This document shows, piece by piece, positions 37,511 through 46,476 of a DNA stretch of 64,000 bases (position 1 is its first letter; every line of letters begins with the position of its first letter). The notes under the pieces were generated by a model. That model saw only the letters and a program-made list of their open reading frames with translations. It made no database searches and was not told the origin of the DNA. The stretch is from JABLTI01 sp035528035 (GTDB taxonomy: Archaea > Asgardarchaeota > Heimdallarchaeia > JABLTI01): contig DATKZI010000043.1 of assembly GCA_035528035.1 (NCBI GenBank), positions 86,369-150,368 on the forward strand, in the 5' to 3' direction. Both the position numbers and the translations under genes were made by a program.

Positions 37511-38227
37511 TTGTATCTCATTTTAATTGGTTGGTTGAATCTATTGGACAAAGAATTAGCCCTTTTACTTTTACATCAAACTAAAGAGGAACCGTTCATT
37601 ATTGTAAATGAGCTAGAGGAAGCGACCAACAAAAACCGTGTTGCCAATCTTTTGGAAGAACTTCAAGGCAATGGATTTATTTTTCAGAAAACAATCGACA
37701 ATAATTATCAAATTACTCGTGAACAAAGAGCCCGATTAGCAATTTTATGGGCTAAGAATGGTATAGATTTTGATCGAATTATCAAAGAACTATCTTGGCA
37801 AGAGTTTGAAATTCTAACAACGATTGTTGGTGATGAGTTTGGCTATGAGTCTAAAACAGGATTAAATTTTTCAACTGCTGAACGAAAATATCAAATTGAT
37901 GTAATTTTAAAAAACAACCCCTATATTTTGCTTATTGATTGTAAACATTATGGAGGAACAGGAAAGAAATCAGTCCTGAAAAAAGCTGCGGAAGATCAGC
38001 TTGAAAGAATCCATGCGGTGAAAGATTCCATTGATGATTTAAAACAGAAGATAAATGTTAGTTCTTGGAAATCTTTGAAATTATTACCAATTATTATTAC
38101 TTGGTTGGATGATGAATTATTTTTTTATGAAAAAGTTCCAATTGTTCCGTTCACTAAATTACGCTCTTTCCTGCAAAATTTCTATCTCTATTTTGAGGAT
38201 ATCTATCAATTAACGATTACTTTCTAG
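37511..38227 (+). CDS. Winged-helix plus PD-(D/E)XK nuclease-like protein
   Basis: The N-terminal 80 residues look like a winged helix (IIVNELEEATNKNRVANLLEELQGNGFIFQKTIDNNYQIT). The C-terminal 150 residues match the restriction-endonuclease-like core: Glu in LSWQEFEILTTIV, Asp in YQIDVILKNN and the ELK-like IDCKHYGGTG, giving E...D...DxK. This is the PD-(D/E)XK pattern, seen in uncharacterised archaeal proteins and in Hjc or restriction enzymes. No methylase or transport partner is next to it. The start is ambiguous between TTG at 37511 and TTG at 37544. Confidence 0.7.
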   Translation: MYLILIGWLNLLDKELALLLLHQTKEEPFIIVNELEEATNKNRVANLLEELQGNGFIFQKTIDNNYQITREQRARLAILWAKNGIDFDRIIKELSWQEFEILTTIVGDEFGYESKTGLNFSTAERKYQIDVILKNNPYILLIDCKHYGGTGKKSVLKKAAEDQLERIHAVKDSIDDLKQKINVSSWKSLKLLPIIITWLDDELFFYEKVPIVPFTKLRSFLQNFYLYFEDIYQLTITF

Positions 38228-38444
38228 AAGACATTCCACTTGTTTTAATGGAATTTACAATGAAAAAAGGTTTTTTTAAGGAAGAAATATATCCTCTAGA
38301 TAATTAGTACATTTATTAATTACTAGTTTGATGTTGTATATACCAAGCTAAACTATTAAAAAAGCAAAAATACATTATCATTTACTGATTATAGTAGAAA
38401 TTCAAAAAGATGATTAATAGTTATGAATTGAAAGAGGCTTTAGA

Positions 38445-40070
38445 ATGTCACAACCACCAAATATTGATGAAATAAAAAGACAATCTGTTGTTCGTTTTCT
38501 CTCAGAAATGCAGGATTTAAAATCTAAAATTGAATTACAATTTTCCTCAAGATTTGATGAACAAAAGAATAATTTTCTGTCCACTTCAAAATCAAGCTAT
38601 TCACCACAAGAGATAGGATCCATTTTTGATACTATTAAATCACTTGAATTAGATTATATGAAGCAAATTCTTACAAATACTTCAGGTAATGGAAGTAAGA
38701 TACTTGGCAATACTTTAAGTAGTGCATTATCAGGTAATTTAAGTTTTAGTGGTGAATCTACCCAAAGAATTGCTGAATTAGAACAGCAAAACACTCGCTT
38801 ACAAGCTGAAATTATTGAAATGAAAAAAGCTTTTGAAGATGAACAAAACAGAATTAAAATGAGAGGGGAAGGTCAAATTGATGAGTTAAATCAACTTCAA
38901 GAACAAGTGGATGAGCAGAAACGTACGATTGAAATGTACGAAAACCAAGTTATGGATCTAGGTGAAACACTTGCTCAACAACGTATGGAAATAGAGGACT
39001 TACAGTCTCAATTTGGTGATTTGTCTCAAGAAAGAGATCAAGCTTCTTCATTCCTTAAAGAAAAAGAAGATATTTTTGAAGAACAAAAGAAAACAATTGA
39101 TTCACAAAAAGAGCAAATAGATTCTCTTGAAAAACGAGTAAACCAAATGAAATCCACAGGATCAGAGAAATTTGAATCTGAGAAAAATCGTTTGGATCAA
39201 CTCTTATCTATGGAACGTGAACGTGCTGATGAATTAGAAGTTAGCTTAAAAGAAGCTACTGCCGCTGTAAGTAGCTATAGAGAAGGCTTGCAACAAAAAG
39301 ATAGTGAAATTGACAAACTACGAAAAACCATTACCGAAATCAAAGCTGAAATCGCTTCCTCAGAATCAGAAAAGGATGGTTTAATTAGGAAATTACAAGA
39401 TGACCTAAAATCACTTGATCATCAATTTACAGATATAAAGAATACATTTGATCGTTCAGAAAAGAAAGTAGATAATTTGACAAGTGAACTTGAAAATAAA
39501 GAGAAAATACTAGATGAAAAAGAAACAGAAATAAGCAAATTAAAAAGCTCACTAGCGGAAGCTAAGGATAATATTAGTGCTGACAAATCAAATCAAGAAA
39601 GCAAATTACAAGATTTAATAAAAGAGAAAGCAAGGAATGAAATTGAAATCAATGAAATCAAGAAAGAGCTACGAGATTTGCAATCTAAAGTTGAAGAAAA
39701 AGAAAAAACCATTACCGAAATTACCAAGACTCAAGAAGTAATTGAAAAAGATCGAGACGCTTTACAAGAAGAACGCGACAAAATAATGGTTCAATATGAA
39801 AACTTGAAATCACGAATTACTGAATTGGAAAGCTCTACAGGTCAAAAAGATAATTTGGTAAAAAGCTTAACAAAATCACTTCAAAATGTACCGAAATTCA
39901 GAGTCTTCTTAGCAATACAAGATTTGGGTGGAGAAATAGCTGTCCCTGATCTTGCTAAAATTGTTGGTCAAACCTCTGATATTGTTCAACATATTGTTTC
40001 TGATTTGAAAGATGATGGTTTAGTCAAAGTATCTAAGAAAGAGAATAAGACTTTTGTTTCAAAGGTTTAA
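38445..40070 (+). CDS. Coiled-coil protein with C-terminal winged helix
   Basis: A 541-residue protein of unknown function. Residues about 105-470 are a nearly continuous Glu/Lys/Gln-rich coiled coil. Residues about 480-541 (VPKFRVFLAIQDLGGEIAVPDLAKIVGQTSDIVQHIVSDLKDDGLVKVS) form a winged helix. The N-terminal 100 residues are helical with a glycine/serine-rich patch. No ATPase motif is visible. It is the reverse arrangement of the protein at 13466-17056, which has its winged helix at the N-terminus. The NYN-domain gene follows. Confidence 0.8.
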   Translation: MSQPPNIDEIKRQSVVRFLSEMQDLKSKIELQFSSRFDEQKNNFLSTSKSSYSPQEIGSIFDTIKSLELDYMKQILTNTSGNGSKILGNTLSSALSGNLSFSGESTQRIAELEQQNTRLQAEIIEMKKAFEDEQNRIKMRGEGQIDELNQLQEQVDEQKRTIEMYENQVMDLGETLAQQRMEIEDLQSQFGDLSQERDQASSFLKEKEDIFEEQKKTIDSQKEQIDSLEKRVNQMKSTGSEKFESEKNRLDQLLSMERERADELEVSLKEATAAVSSYREGLQQKDSEIDKLRKTITEIKAEIASSESEKDGLIRKLQDDLKSLDHQFTDIKNTFDRSEKKVDNLTSELENKEKILDEKETEISKLKSSLAEAKDNISADKSNQESKLQDLIKEKARNEIEINEIKKELRDLQSKVEEKEKTITEITKTQEVIEKDRDALQEERDKIMVQYENLKSRITELESSTGQKDNLVKSLTKSLQNVPKFRVFLAIQDLGGEIAVPDLAKIVGQTSDIVQHIVSDLKDDGLVKVSKKENKTFVSKV

Positions 40071-40192
40071 TTCCACTCTTTTTTTTCATTTTTATATTAA
40101 TTCAAATTTAATTTAGTAACTAATTACTTTTTAAAATAAAGGATAACTTAAAGAGAAGAGATTTATTTTTCTATATATGGAGTTAAAAAACT

Positions 40193-40747
40193 TTGTCGAA
40201 AAGAAGTGATGAACAATCCTATGATAATGAAGAATTCGATGAGGAGGATTACGACGAATCTATAGCTGAATCTTCTTTAAAAGAACAAAAAGGAATTGGT
40301 TTTAAAACTGTTAAGAATATTTTCACTAAACAAAAGAAAATTGCTTTGATTATTGATGCTCCTAATCTTTTAAGACGTGTCGATAATAAACAGATTCGTC
40401 TTGAGGATATTGAAAAGATTTCTGATACATTAGGGCAAATTAAAATTGCTAAAGTTATCTTAAATCGTCATGCTCCTAAGAGTCTTCTAAAGGCTATGGA
40501 AAACAGTGGTTATGAACCTATTGTTGCTTCATCTGACATTTATATCAGAATGGCTATCGAGGTTATGGATTGTGTTTTTCAAAAGAATATACAGATGGTC
40601 ATTATTGCTAGCAGACATGCACGATGTGCACCCATTCTACGAGCTGCAAAATCACATGGGATTGATACTGCAATTATTGGTTTCCAACCTGGTTTTAGTG
40701 TCGCTGTGAAGAATGCAGCTGATATGGCATTTCAACTTGAATTCTAA
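40193..40747 (+). CDS. NYN-domain (LabA/PIN-like) protein
   Basis: Predicted RNA-processing nuclease of the NYN/PIN fold. The core begins IALIIDAPNLLRR, with the first metal-binding Asp. It continues with VILNRHAPKSLLKAMENSGYEPIVASSDIYIRMAIEVMD, and the third acidic-type segment is replaced by VIIASRHARCAPILRAAKSHGIDTAIIG. An acidic N-terminal tail of about 30 residues precedes the fold. The TTG start at 40193 is supported by GGAGTT at 40179-40184. This matches the archaeal NYN group (TIGR00288-like). The RNA target is unknown. Confidence 0.83.
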   Translation: MSKRSDEQSYDNEEFDEEDYDESIAESSLKEQKGIGFKTVKNIFTKQKKIALIIDAPNLLRRVDNKQIRLEDIEKISDTLGQIKIAKVILNRHAPKSLLKAMENSGYEPIVASSDIYIRMAIEVMDCVFQKNIQMVIIASRHARCAPILRAAKSHGIDTAIIGFQPGFSVAVKNAADMAFQLEF

Positions 40748-40873
40748 ATGTCTAATTATTTACAGGCTTTAGAAATTTATTATCTTTTTATAAACTTTTA
40801 AAAAGCACTTTTTCATACCTTTTATTTGATTCCAATTTTCTTGCAATATCATTAAAATTTGAAGGTTACAATA

Positions 40874-42253
40874 ATGACACAAAAAATTATTATTATTGGG
40901 AACGGTCCAGCTGGGATGAGTGCAGCAGGTGCTGCAAAACTAACTGATCGTACTGCTGAAATAACTGTCATTGATACGAAAAATTATGATACCTATCATC
41001 CTTGTGCAATGCCTTTTGTTATAGGTGGCTACCTCCCATCAATTGATTCAATTATTGAGAATTTAAATTATGAAATGATGAAAATTACTTTACATAAAAA
41101 TTCCTTCGTTGAAAATGTTGACATAAAAACAAAAAGAGTTTTCTTTAAAAGTAGTGGAGATAGAGAACAGGTATTAGAGTATGATAAATTGATTCTTTGT
41201 ACTGGTTCCAAAGCTTTCGTTCCTCCTATTCCGGGAAAAGATCTTGGAAATGTTTTTAGCTTGAAATTTGCTGAGGAAGCAGAAGCTATTCGCAAAGCTG
41301 TTTCTGATAATAAGGTCAAAAAGATTGTTGTTGTGGGTGGAAGTGCAATAGGTATTGAAGTTGCTTCTGAAATAAGTCATTTAGGAAAAGAAGTAACAAT
41401 TATAGAAATGCTTCCACAGCTCATGCCTTTTAAGATTTCAAAGAATTATGCGGAAATAGTAGAAAAGAATCTTACAGATCTTGGTATTACTGTTAAAACC
41501 AATATGATGGTTAAACAAATTATTGGTGATAAAAAAGTTAAGCAAATCAAATATGGTACTCGAGAATTTGAAGAAATTATTGATGCAGATGTTATTGTTC
41601 TAGCAACAGGTGTAAGACCAAATGCTGAATTAGGTATGAAAATCGGTTTAAAAGTACATGAAAAATTCAAAGCAATTGAAGTAAATGAAAAAATGGAAAC
41701 AAGCATTGAAGGAATTTATGCTGCAGGTGATTGTGTTACTACCCATAATATTGTAACCAACCAGACTAGTCTTGCTCTTTTAGCTGGTCCTGGTGTTAGA
41801 CAGGGACGAATTGCAGGTATGAATGCTGCAGGTGGTAACGAAACCTATCCTGGAAGTGTAAATTCATTTATTGTTTCTTCCAGAGATTTCTATATAGGTA
41901 TTGCTGGAATAAATGAAGATCAAGCTAAAGAACTGAATATAGATGTTGTTACAGCAAAACTTTCAGCACCTATTAGACCTCATTATATGCCTACTACTAA
42001 AGAGATTACTATCAAGCTTATTGCTAAAGCTGATGACGGCAAAATCCTTGGTGTAGAAGTAATAGGTGAAGAAAATGTTGATGTTAATGTCAATTATGTC
42101 GCTTTGGCTTTGCAAACTGGTTTAACAGTCTACAATATCATGGATATTGATTTTTGTTATGCTCCAGCTGTTTCTGAAACGATTTATCCACTTGTGAAAG
42201 TAGCTGATGCTATCATAAGAAAAATCGAAAGAAAGAAAGCTAAAAGTACATAA
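40874..42253 (+). CDS. FAD-dependent pyridine nucleotide-disulfide oxidoreductase (NADH oxidase/CoA-disulfide reductase-like)
   Basis: Flavoenzyme with an FAD Rossmann motif IIIGNGPAGMSAAGAA, an active-site Cys in YHPCAMPFVIGGY, an NAD(P) motif VVGGSAIGIEVASEI, the second FAD motif GIYAAGDCV and the C-terminal dimerisation domain. The single Cys matches CoA-disulfide reductase or NADH oxidase, which use one Cys rather than a CxxC pair. The substrate could be CoA disulfide, polysulfide or oxygen. ATG at 40874 is chosen because AAGG lies eight bases upstream. A terminator follows at 42275. Confidence 0.9.
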   Translation: MTQKIIIIGNGPAGMSAAGAAKLTDRTAEITVIDTKNYDTYHPCAMPFVIGGYLPSIDSIIENLNYEMMKITLHKNSFVENVDIKTKRVFFKSSGDREQVLEYDKLILCTGSKAFVPPIPGKDLGNVFSLKFAEEAEAIRKAVSDNKVKKIVVVGGSAIGIEVASEISHLGKEVTIIEMLPQLMPFKISKNYAEIVEKNLTDLGITVKTNMMVKQIIGDKKVKQIKYGTREFEEIIDADVIVLATGVRPNAELGMKIGLKVHEKFKAIEVNEKMETSIEGIYAAGDCVTTHNIVTNQTSLALLAGPGVRQGRIAGMNAAGGNETYPGSVNSFIVSSRDFYIGIAGINEDQAKELNIDVVTAKLSAPIRPHYMPTTKEITIKLIAKADDGKILGVEVIGEENVDVNVNYVALALQTGLTVYNIMDIDFCYAPAVSETIYPLVKVADAIIRKIERKKAKST

Positions 42254-42274
42254 TAATAAAAAAGAAAAAATTCA

Positions 42275-42298
42275 AGCTTTCCTGATTTTCGGAAAGCT
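42275..42298. terminator. Bidirectional stem-loop terminator
   Basis: AGCTTTCC and GGAAAGCT form an eight-pair stem with an eight-base loop. A-rich sequence lies on the left and a T-rich tract on the right, so it can serve both converging genes. Confidence 0.7.
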
Positions 42299-42307
42299 CA
42301 TTATTTT

Positions 42308-44248
42308 TTAATCTACTGAAATTATTTCTATACAATAGATAATAGTGTTCACATAAACAATATTTAGTTTAAGAACGTCACCAATTTCTAAGAATAAAAC
42401 TTTCTCCCATTGTGAGACATTCAAATAATGTTGCGAGAACCAAACAGTTGTGTTATCATGGATAGGTAATGTTTCACCATCTGGTATGTATGTTAAGTTT
42501 CCATAAGCAACATAGATTGTGTCACCATTTTGTTCAAATGATGCTAGATCATAGATTTCTAGTGTTTCATTATAATTATCTGCAGTGCTGATTTCATCAC
42601 CAATCAATTCCAGATATTTAGTTAAAGCTCTAACTAGAACTTCATCTACTGTATCACTTACGTCAGCAAATTCAACTATTGTTTGAACACCACTCGGATC
42701 AAATGGATTTGTTATACAAATTCCACCAAACCGTATACTACTAAACTGAATTGGAACTACATAAGCATAATCTGACATATTGTTTGTTGTCTCTCTAATT
42801 GGATAGAGTAAGGGTAAAATTGGTATGTAATTATGAGTTGTTGTTCCAACCTCTACATCAATTGCTGTTTCACAATGGTAAAGAGCATTTAATGTATCAA
42901 TTGGTTTTGGTTGTAAAGTGGACCAATCAAAAAAGTAAATTCCAGTAATATTTGCTTTTATTGCTCCACGTAATAATTGACTTTCGGATTCAGGTTGGGT
43001 TAACATGACATATTGTGATGTTTCAGCTGTATTTGCATCATAAATTACTCGAACATCATCAAACCAAGATATACCTAATTGTTCTGAAGTAGTAAACCAA
43101 TAAGCAAATTCATGATTGCCTTTTCTATGTCTTCCCCATTTGTTAATATTATATTCAAGCCAATCTTCTGGATAACATTGAATTCTAGCATAATCTGGTA
43201 AATCATTAAGGTCCTGATAATCCTCTATAAGATTACCATCAGAGTCAAATTCAAGGACACCACCAAGTTTTTGCAAATAAGTTGCCATAGCAATATCATT
43301 TGATTTCTCAAAACGCCAGTTTTGGACGATAGAATATGGAACCAACATTCTCATTTCTCCTTCATCATTCATGGAGAAATAGCTATTATCGCCTTGTTTA
43401 TAATTGGGATTTATTTTCCAGATTATCCTTTGCAAATTCTTTGTTCGGACAAGATAATGACCTATATCAAATGATTGATTAACAATCACGACTTCTTTTG
43501 ATGGATCTGTAAGGTCTACTCCTGCAAACCCAAAAATACTGTTCCGAGTTCGTCCTACGTTATCCTTCCCTATCATTATCGCATCAGTGCCAATAACACC
43601 AATCCACATGAGTTTTCCATTAATTCTCCCTACATGTAATTCTTGTATCAAGGTATTACTTCCAAAGGGAGATGATTTTTGAATAATTTCTGCTGCAAGA
43701 TCGCTATCTACAACACGAATGTGATCACCTGTTACGGTTTCACTAAATGGAAGCATACTAGTAGGAAATTGAAGGATAGAATCGAAATATTTAGCTTGAT
43801 CATATCCTTTCCATATAGCTGAGCTTACACCAAAATAAGCCGAAGTAGCTAACATTCCTCCAGCAAGTACTAGTAGAAATATCCCTTCAGCTCGTCGTCC
43901 TAGTTTACCAAAACTCTTTGAGAAGAATCGTGACAAAAAGATAGTCAAAATTCCACCCAAAAGTAAACAAACCAATATTATCGAACCTATTGATGGCATC
44001 GAAAAGAGTAGTAATGATAATGTAATTAGGAAGCCACCAACAAAGCCACCACCAGCGACGATATAAACTGCAGGTGAAAATCTTCTTCGACTAAGATATA
44101 CAACTACTCCTGATACCACACCAAATGCCAGTCCGATTATCAAGGAAAGAACAACATATAACATAGATGGTAGAATGTTATTCTCGATTATAAAAATTTG
44201 TGATAATGAAATTAAGTTGTTACTTTTTAAGGAGTTCAAATATAACAA
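42308..44248 (-). CDS. Uncharacterised membrane protein with large extracytoplasmic domain
   Basis: A 646-residue protein. The N-terminal 155 residues hold about five hydrophobic helices (from LPSMLYVVLSLIIGLAFG to EGIFLLVLAGGMLATSAYFG). The remaining 490 residues are soluble, aromatic-rich and rich in Asn-x-Ser/Thr, as expected of a folded domain outside the cell. No known family is recognised. It is the last gene of an operon with the RING-like and transglutaminase-like proteins (17-base gap). The start is uncertain and may be the ATG at 44164. It could present the operon's substrate at the membrane (speculative). Confidence 0.7.
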   Translation of the reverse strand: MLYLNSLKSNNLISLSQIFIIENNILPSMLYVVLSLIIGLAFGVVSGVVVYLSRRRFSPAVYIVAGGGFVGGFLITLSLLLFSMPSIGSIILVCLLLGGILTIFLSRFFSKSFGKLGRRAEGIFLLVLAGGMLATSAYFGVSSAIWKGYDQAKYFDSILQFPTSMLPFSETVTGDHIRVVDSDLAAEIIQKSSPFGSNTLIQELHVGRINGKLMWIGVIGTDAIMIGKDNVGRTRNSIFGFAGVDLTDPSKEVVIVNQSFDIGHYLVRTKNLQRIIWKINPNYKQGDNSYFSMNDEGEMRMLVPYSIVQNWRFEKSNDIAMATYLQKLGGVLEFDSDGNLIEDYQDLNDLPDYARIQCYPEDWLEYNINKWGRHRKGNHEFAYWFTTSEQLGISWFDDVRVIYDANTAETSQYVMLTQPESESQLLRGAIKANITGIYFFDWSTLQPKPIDTLNALYHCETAIDVEVGTTTHNYIPILPLLYPIRETTNNMSDYAYVVPIQFSSIRFGGICITNPFDPSGVQTIVEFADVSDTVDEVLVRALTKYLELIGDEISTADNYNETLEIYDLASFEQNGDTIYVAYGNLTYIPDGETLPIHDNTTVWFSQHYLNVSQWEKVLFLEIGDVLKLNIVYVNTIIYCIEIISVD

Positions 44249-44265
44249 ACAATGGTTATTTTCCC

Positions 44266-45975
44266 TTAAAAAACAGTTATTTTCTTTTCCTTTTTAGCTA
44301 TAGTTCTACCTATTCTGTTTTGAAAAACAAATTGGATTTGATTACTTCCTACTTTATCTAATTGTAATCTAGGTTTAATAGGTATCTCACCTTTTGAAGG
44401 AATTTTTAACCCTTGATATGAAAGGAGTTTTATAATTCCATCTTCTATCAAACGTATTTCAAAACAACCTCTTTGTATATTCTCAGAATTATTCCGTAAC
44501 ATTATTACCTGTTTTTTCATTTGTCCATCCTTTAAAACATCGGGTATTTCACAGATTATTGAAACAGGTTGAGAAGTCTCACTCTTTTTTTGTTTATTAT
44601 TATTGAGTTTGATTTTTGATGACTCAAGATTAGATGGAGGAATTTGATACTTAGGAGTAATAATTGGTTCATTATCTATTATCTTAACTTTATTTGATTC
44701 AATGATTTTTGATTCGATTATCTTTACTGTTTTATCCATGACCGTTATAGTTGGTTTTTTACTCAATGCGAATTTATCTGCATAGGCTATTTTCCAATCA
44801 ACATCAACAAGTAACTTTTGGGTGGAGTCCATTATTTGATATCTATAACTTACTTCTTTTGCGAGTGTTCCTCCCATCCAATTTCCACGTGTTACAATAA
44901 TATTTCCTGGTAAATGACCAATGAAAATATCTTTCCCCTTTTGACCTGTAACATCTATTGGTAACCATCGTCCAGCGACAAGAAATTCAGCGGTAGCATG
45001 TCTTTCCCATTGTTCCCCTTTTGCAAAACCAGCATTTGTTCTTGCTGGAATACCTGCTGCACGGCAAAGAGCAACAAACAAGGCAGCATATTCGGTGCAA
45101 TCACCTTCCATCTTCTCAATAGCATATGCTGCACCAAATTCACCTGGTTGAATTTTATATGTTAATCGTTCGTTTACTAAATTGGTAGCTTTTTTGGCAA
45201 AAGAAATAGGATCACTAGTTTTTATTGAATCAGCTAATTTGACAATCGAGGGATGATCGCTTTCTATGTGTGGTTCGGGATTTAGATATTGTTTGAGAAA
45301 TTCATGTGTATATGGGTTTGTTTTTAATGCCTCTTTAATGTTACGAGAAATAATTAACGGTCTACATTCAACTACTGCTGAATAACCCATTTCAATTGTT
45401 TCTTGGGGGGCTATTCGTTTTACCTCATTATGGATCCATTGATTCCCTTCTACATCTGTTGAAATTTTAAGATTAGATGGATTAAGCTCTAATTGTTTAA
45501 CATATTGCTGAGGTGGAACGTTCATTGGTAAGGCTACAAATGAAGAAAAATTACCTATTGGTTTATCCGTAGGGTTCCGAATGGTTATGCGATAATGCAT
45601 CCGCCAATTTGGTTTTATCAAACGCTCAGAAGATAATTGTTGATAGGCATGTTTGTGTGTAAGATAAAAGTGACATCCTCCCACAAGATTATTAGCATTA
45701 TCCAAAACATCAGCAGTATACCTCCCACTAATCCAATGATCAGGAATTACGACTTCTAAGGTAGCAATTTTTGTATTATCTATTGTTGGTATTTTACCAG
45801 TTACCACTTTTTTTTCAAATGGATTATATAATTCAATCTGTGCAAGATTCTGATCTTTTTCATCACTTTGATCAATAGATAATATAAGACATAATTTTTC
45901 GCCATTTTTTATAGCATTATTTTCTCGTAAAGGTATTTGGCCAAGTTCAGTGCTAATATAGGGGATAATTTGCAT
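44266..45975 (-). CDS. Transglutaminase-like (papain-fold) protein carrying the KT[IV][RK]II motif
   Basis: A 569-residue cytosolic protein (no signal peptide). Residues about 255-345 are a transglutaminase-like core with the full triad: Cys in EGDCTEYAALFVALCRAAGIPAR (C293), His in ERHATAEFLV (H326) and Asp in RWLPIDVTG (D341). Such cores act as proteases or amidases. Flanking beta-sandwich-like domains lie at the N-terminus (about 1-200) and the C-terminus (about 465-569). The linker holds KTVKII at residues 415-420 (DNA 44716-44733) and NKVKII at 428-433. The same motif occurs in the E2 and RING-like proteins. Its place after the RING-like gene suggests work on modified substrates (inference). 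Confidence 0.82.
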   Translation of the reverse strand: MQIIPYISTELGQIPLRENNAIKNGEKLCLILSIDQSDEKDQNLAQIELYNPFEKKVVTGKIPTIDNTKIATLEVVIPDHWISGRYTADVLDNANNLVGGCHFYLTHKHAYQQLSSERLIKPNWRMHYRITIRNPTDKPIGNFSSFVALPMNVPPQQYVKQLELNPSNLKISTDVEGNQWIHNEVKRIAPQETIEMGYSAVVECRPLIISRNIKEALKTNPYTHEFLKQYLNPEPHIESDHPSIVKLADSIKTSDPISFAKKATNLVNERLTYKIQPGEFGAAYAIEKMEGDCTEYAALFVALCRAAGIPARTNAGFAKGEQWERHATAEFLVAGRWLPIDVTGQKGKDIFIGHLPGNIIVTRGNWMGGTLAKEVSYRYQIMDSTQKLLVDVDWKIAYADKFALSKKPTITVMDKTVKIIESKIIESNKVKIIDNEPIITPKYQIPPSNLESSKIKLNNNKQKKSETSQPVSIICEIPDVLKDGQMKKQVIMLRNNSENIQRGCFEIRLIEDGIIKLLSYQGLKIPSKGEIPIKPRLQLDKVGSNQIQFVFQNRIGRTIAKKEKKITVF

Positions 45976-46019
45976 TCAGATTACCTTCCGTTTCAAATTC
46001 ATTCTTTTTATCAAGTGAT

Positions 46020-46355
46020 TTACTCTTTTTTATCTAGAATCCTTACATTCTTTTTAGAGATGATTTTCACAGTTTTTGGTTGAGAATCATTTTGTTGAAC
46101 AATTTGTCCCTGTAATGACATAATTTTTGGTGGCAATAATTTTACTACTTTCAATTCATGATCTTCTTTCCCTAATAATCCTGCTGCGGGACATCGTGAG
46201 TAATTTTTTATCGCCTCTAAACATTCAGGACAGAATGTTCCTTGGCACCCCGAACAAACAAATAACTCTTTAGTTGTTTGAGAAACAACATCAAGATGTT
46301 TATTACATAAAACGCATCGTATATTTTCTGTTCGAAGGTTAACCATTTTACCCAC
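46020..46355 (-). CDS. RING-like zinc-finger protein with KT[IV][RK]II tail
   Basis: A 111-residue protein. Zinc ligands follow the RING order: C14-x2-C17, C34-x2-C37, C42-x2-C45, then C55 in SRCPAAG, with H66 as a possible last ligand. The FCxxC ... CP spacing is RING-like, but the final CP-x-C pair is incomplete. The tail is disordered and contains KTVKII at residues 94-99 (DNA 46059-46076) and NVRIL at 103-107. It may be an E3-like adaptor for the Ubl system at 61-64 kb; that link rests on the shared motif and the fold. It is the first gene of an operon with the transglutaminase-like protein. Confidence 0.72.
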   Translation of the reverse strand: MGKMVNLRTENIRCVLCNKHLDVVSQTTKELFVCSGCQGTFCPECLEAIKNYSRCPAAGLLGKEDHELKVVKLLPPKIMSLQGQIVQQNDSQPKTVKIISKKNVRILDKKE

Positions 46356-46445
46356 AACTAGTCTTTATGTTTTTATTATCAAATAGTATTTTGAGTTAAT
46401 TAAAATAGGTATCATAAACTATTATACCTTTCAAATTCGTTTTTA

Positions 46446-46470
46446 AGAAAAAAGTCTGGGGAGGTCCCCA
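46446..46470 (-). terminator. Terminator after hisS
   Basis: On the minus strand TGGGGACCTCCCCA forms a five-pair GC stem, followed by GACTTTTTTCTT. It lies just after the hisS stop codon. Confidence 0.7.
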
Positions 46471-46476
46471 AAAATA

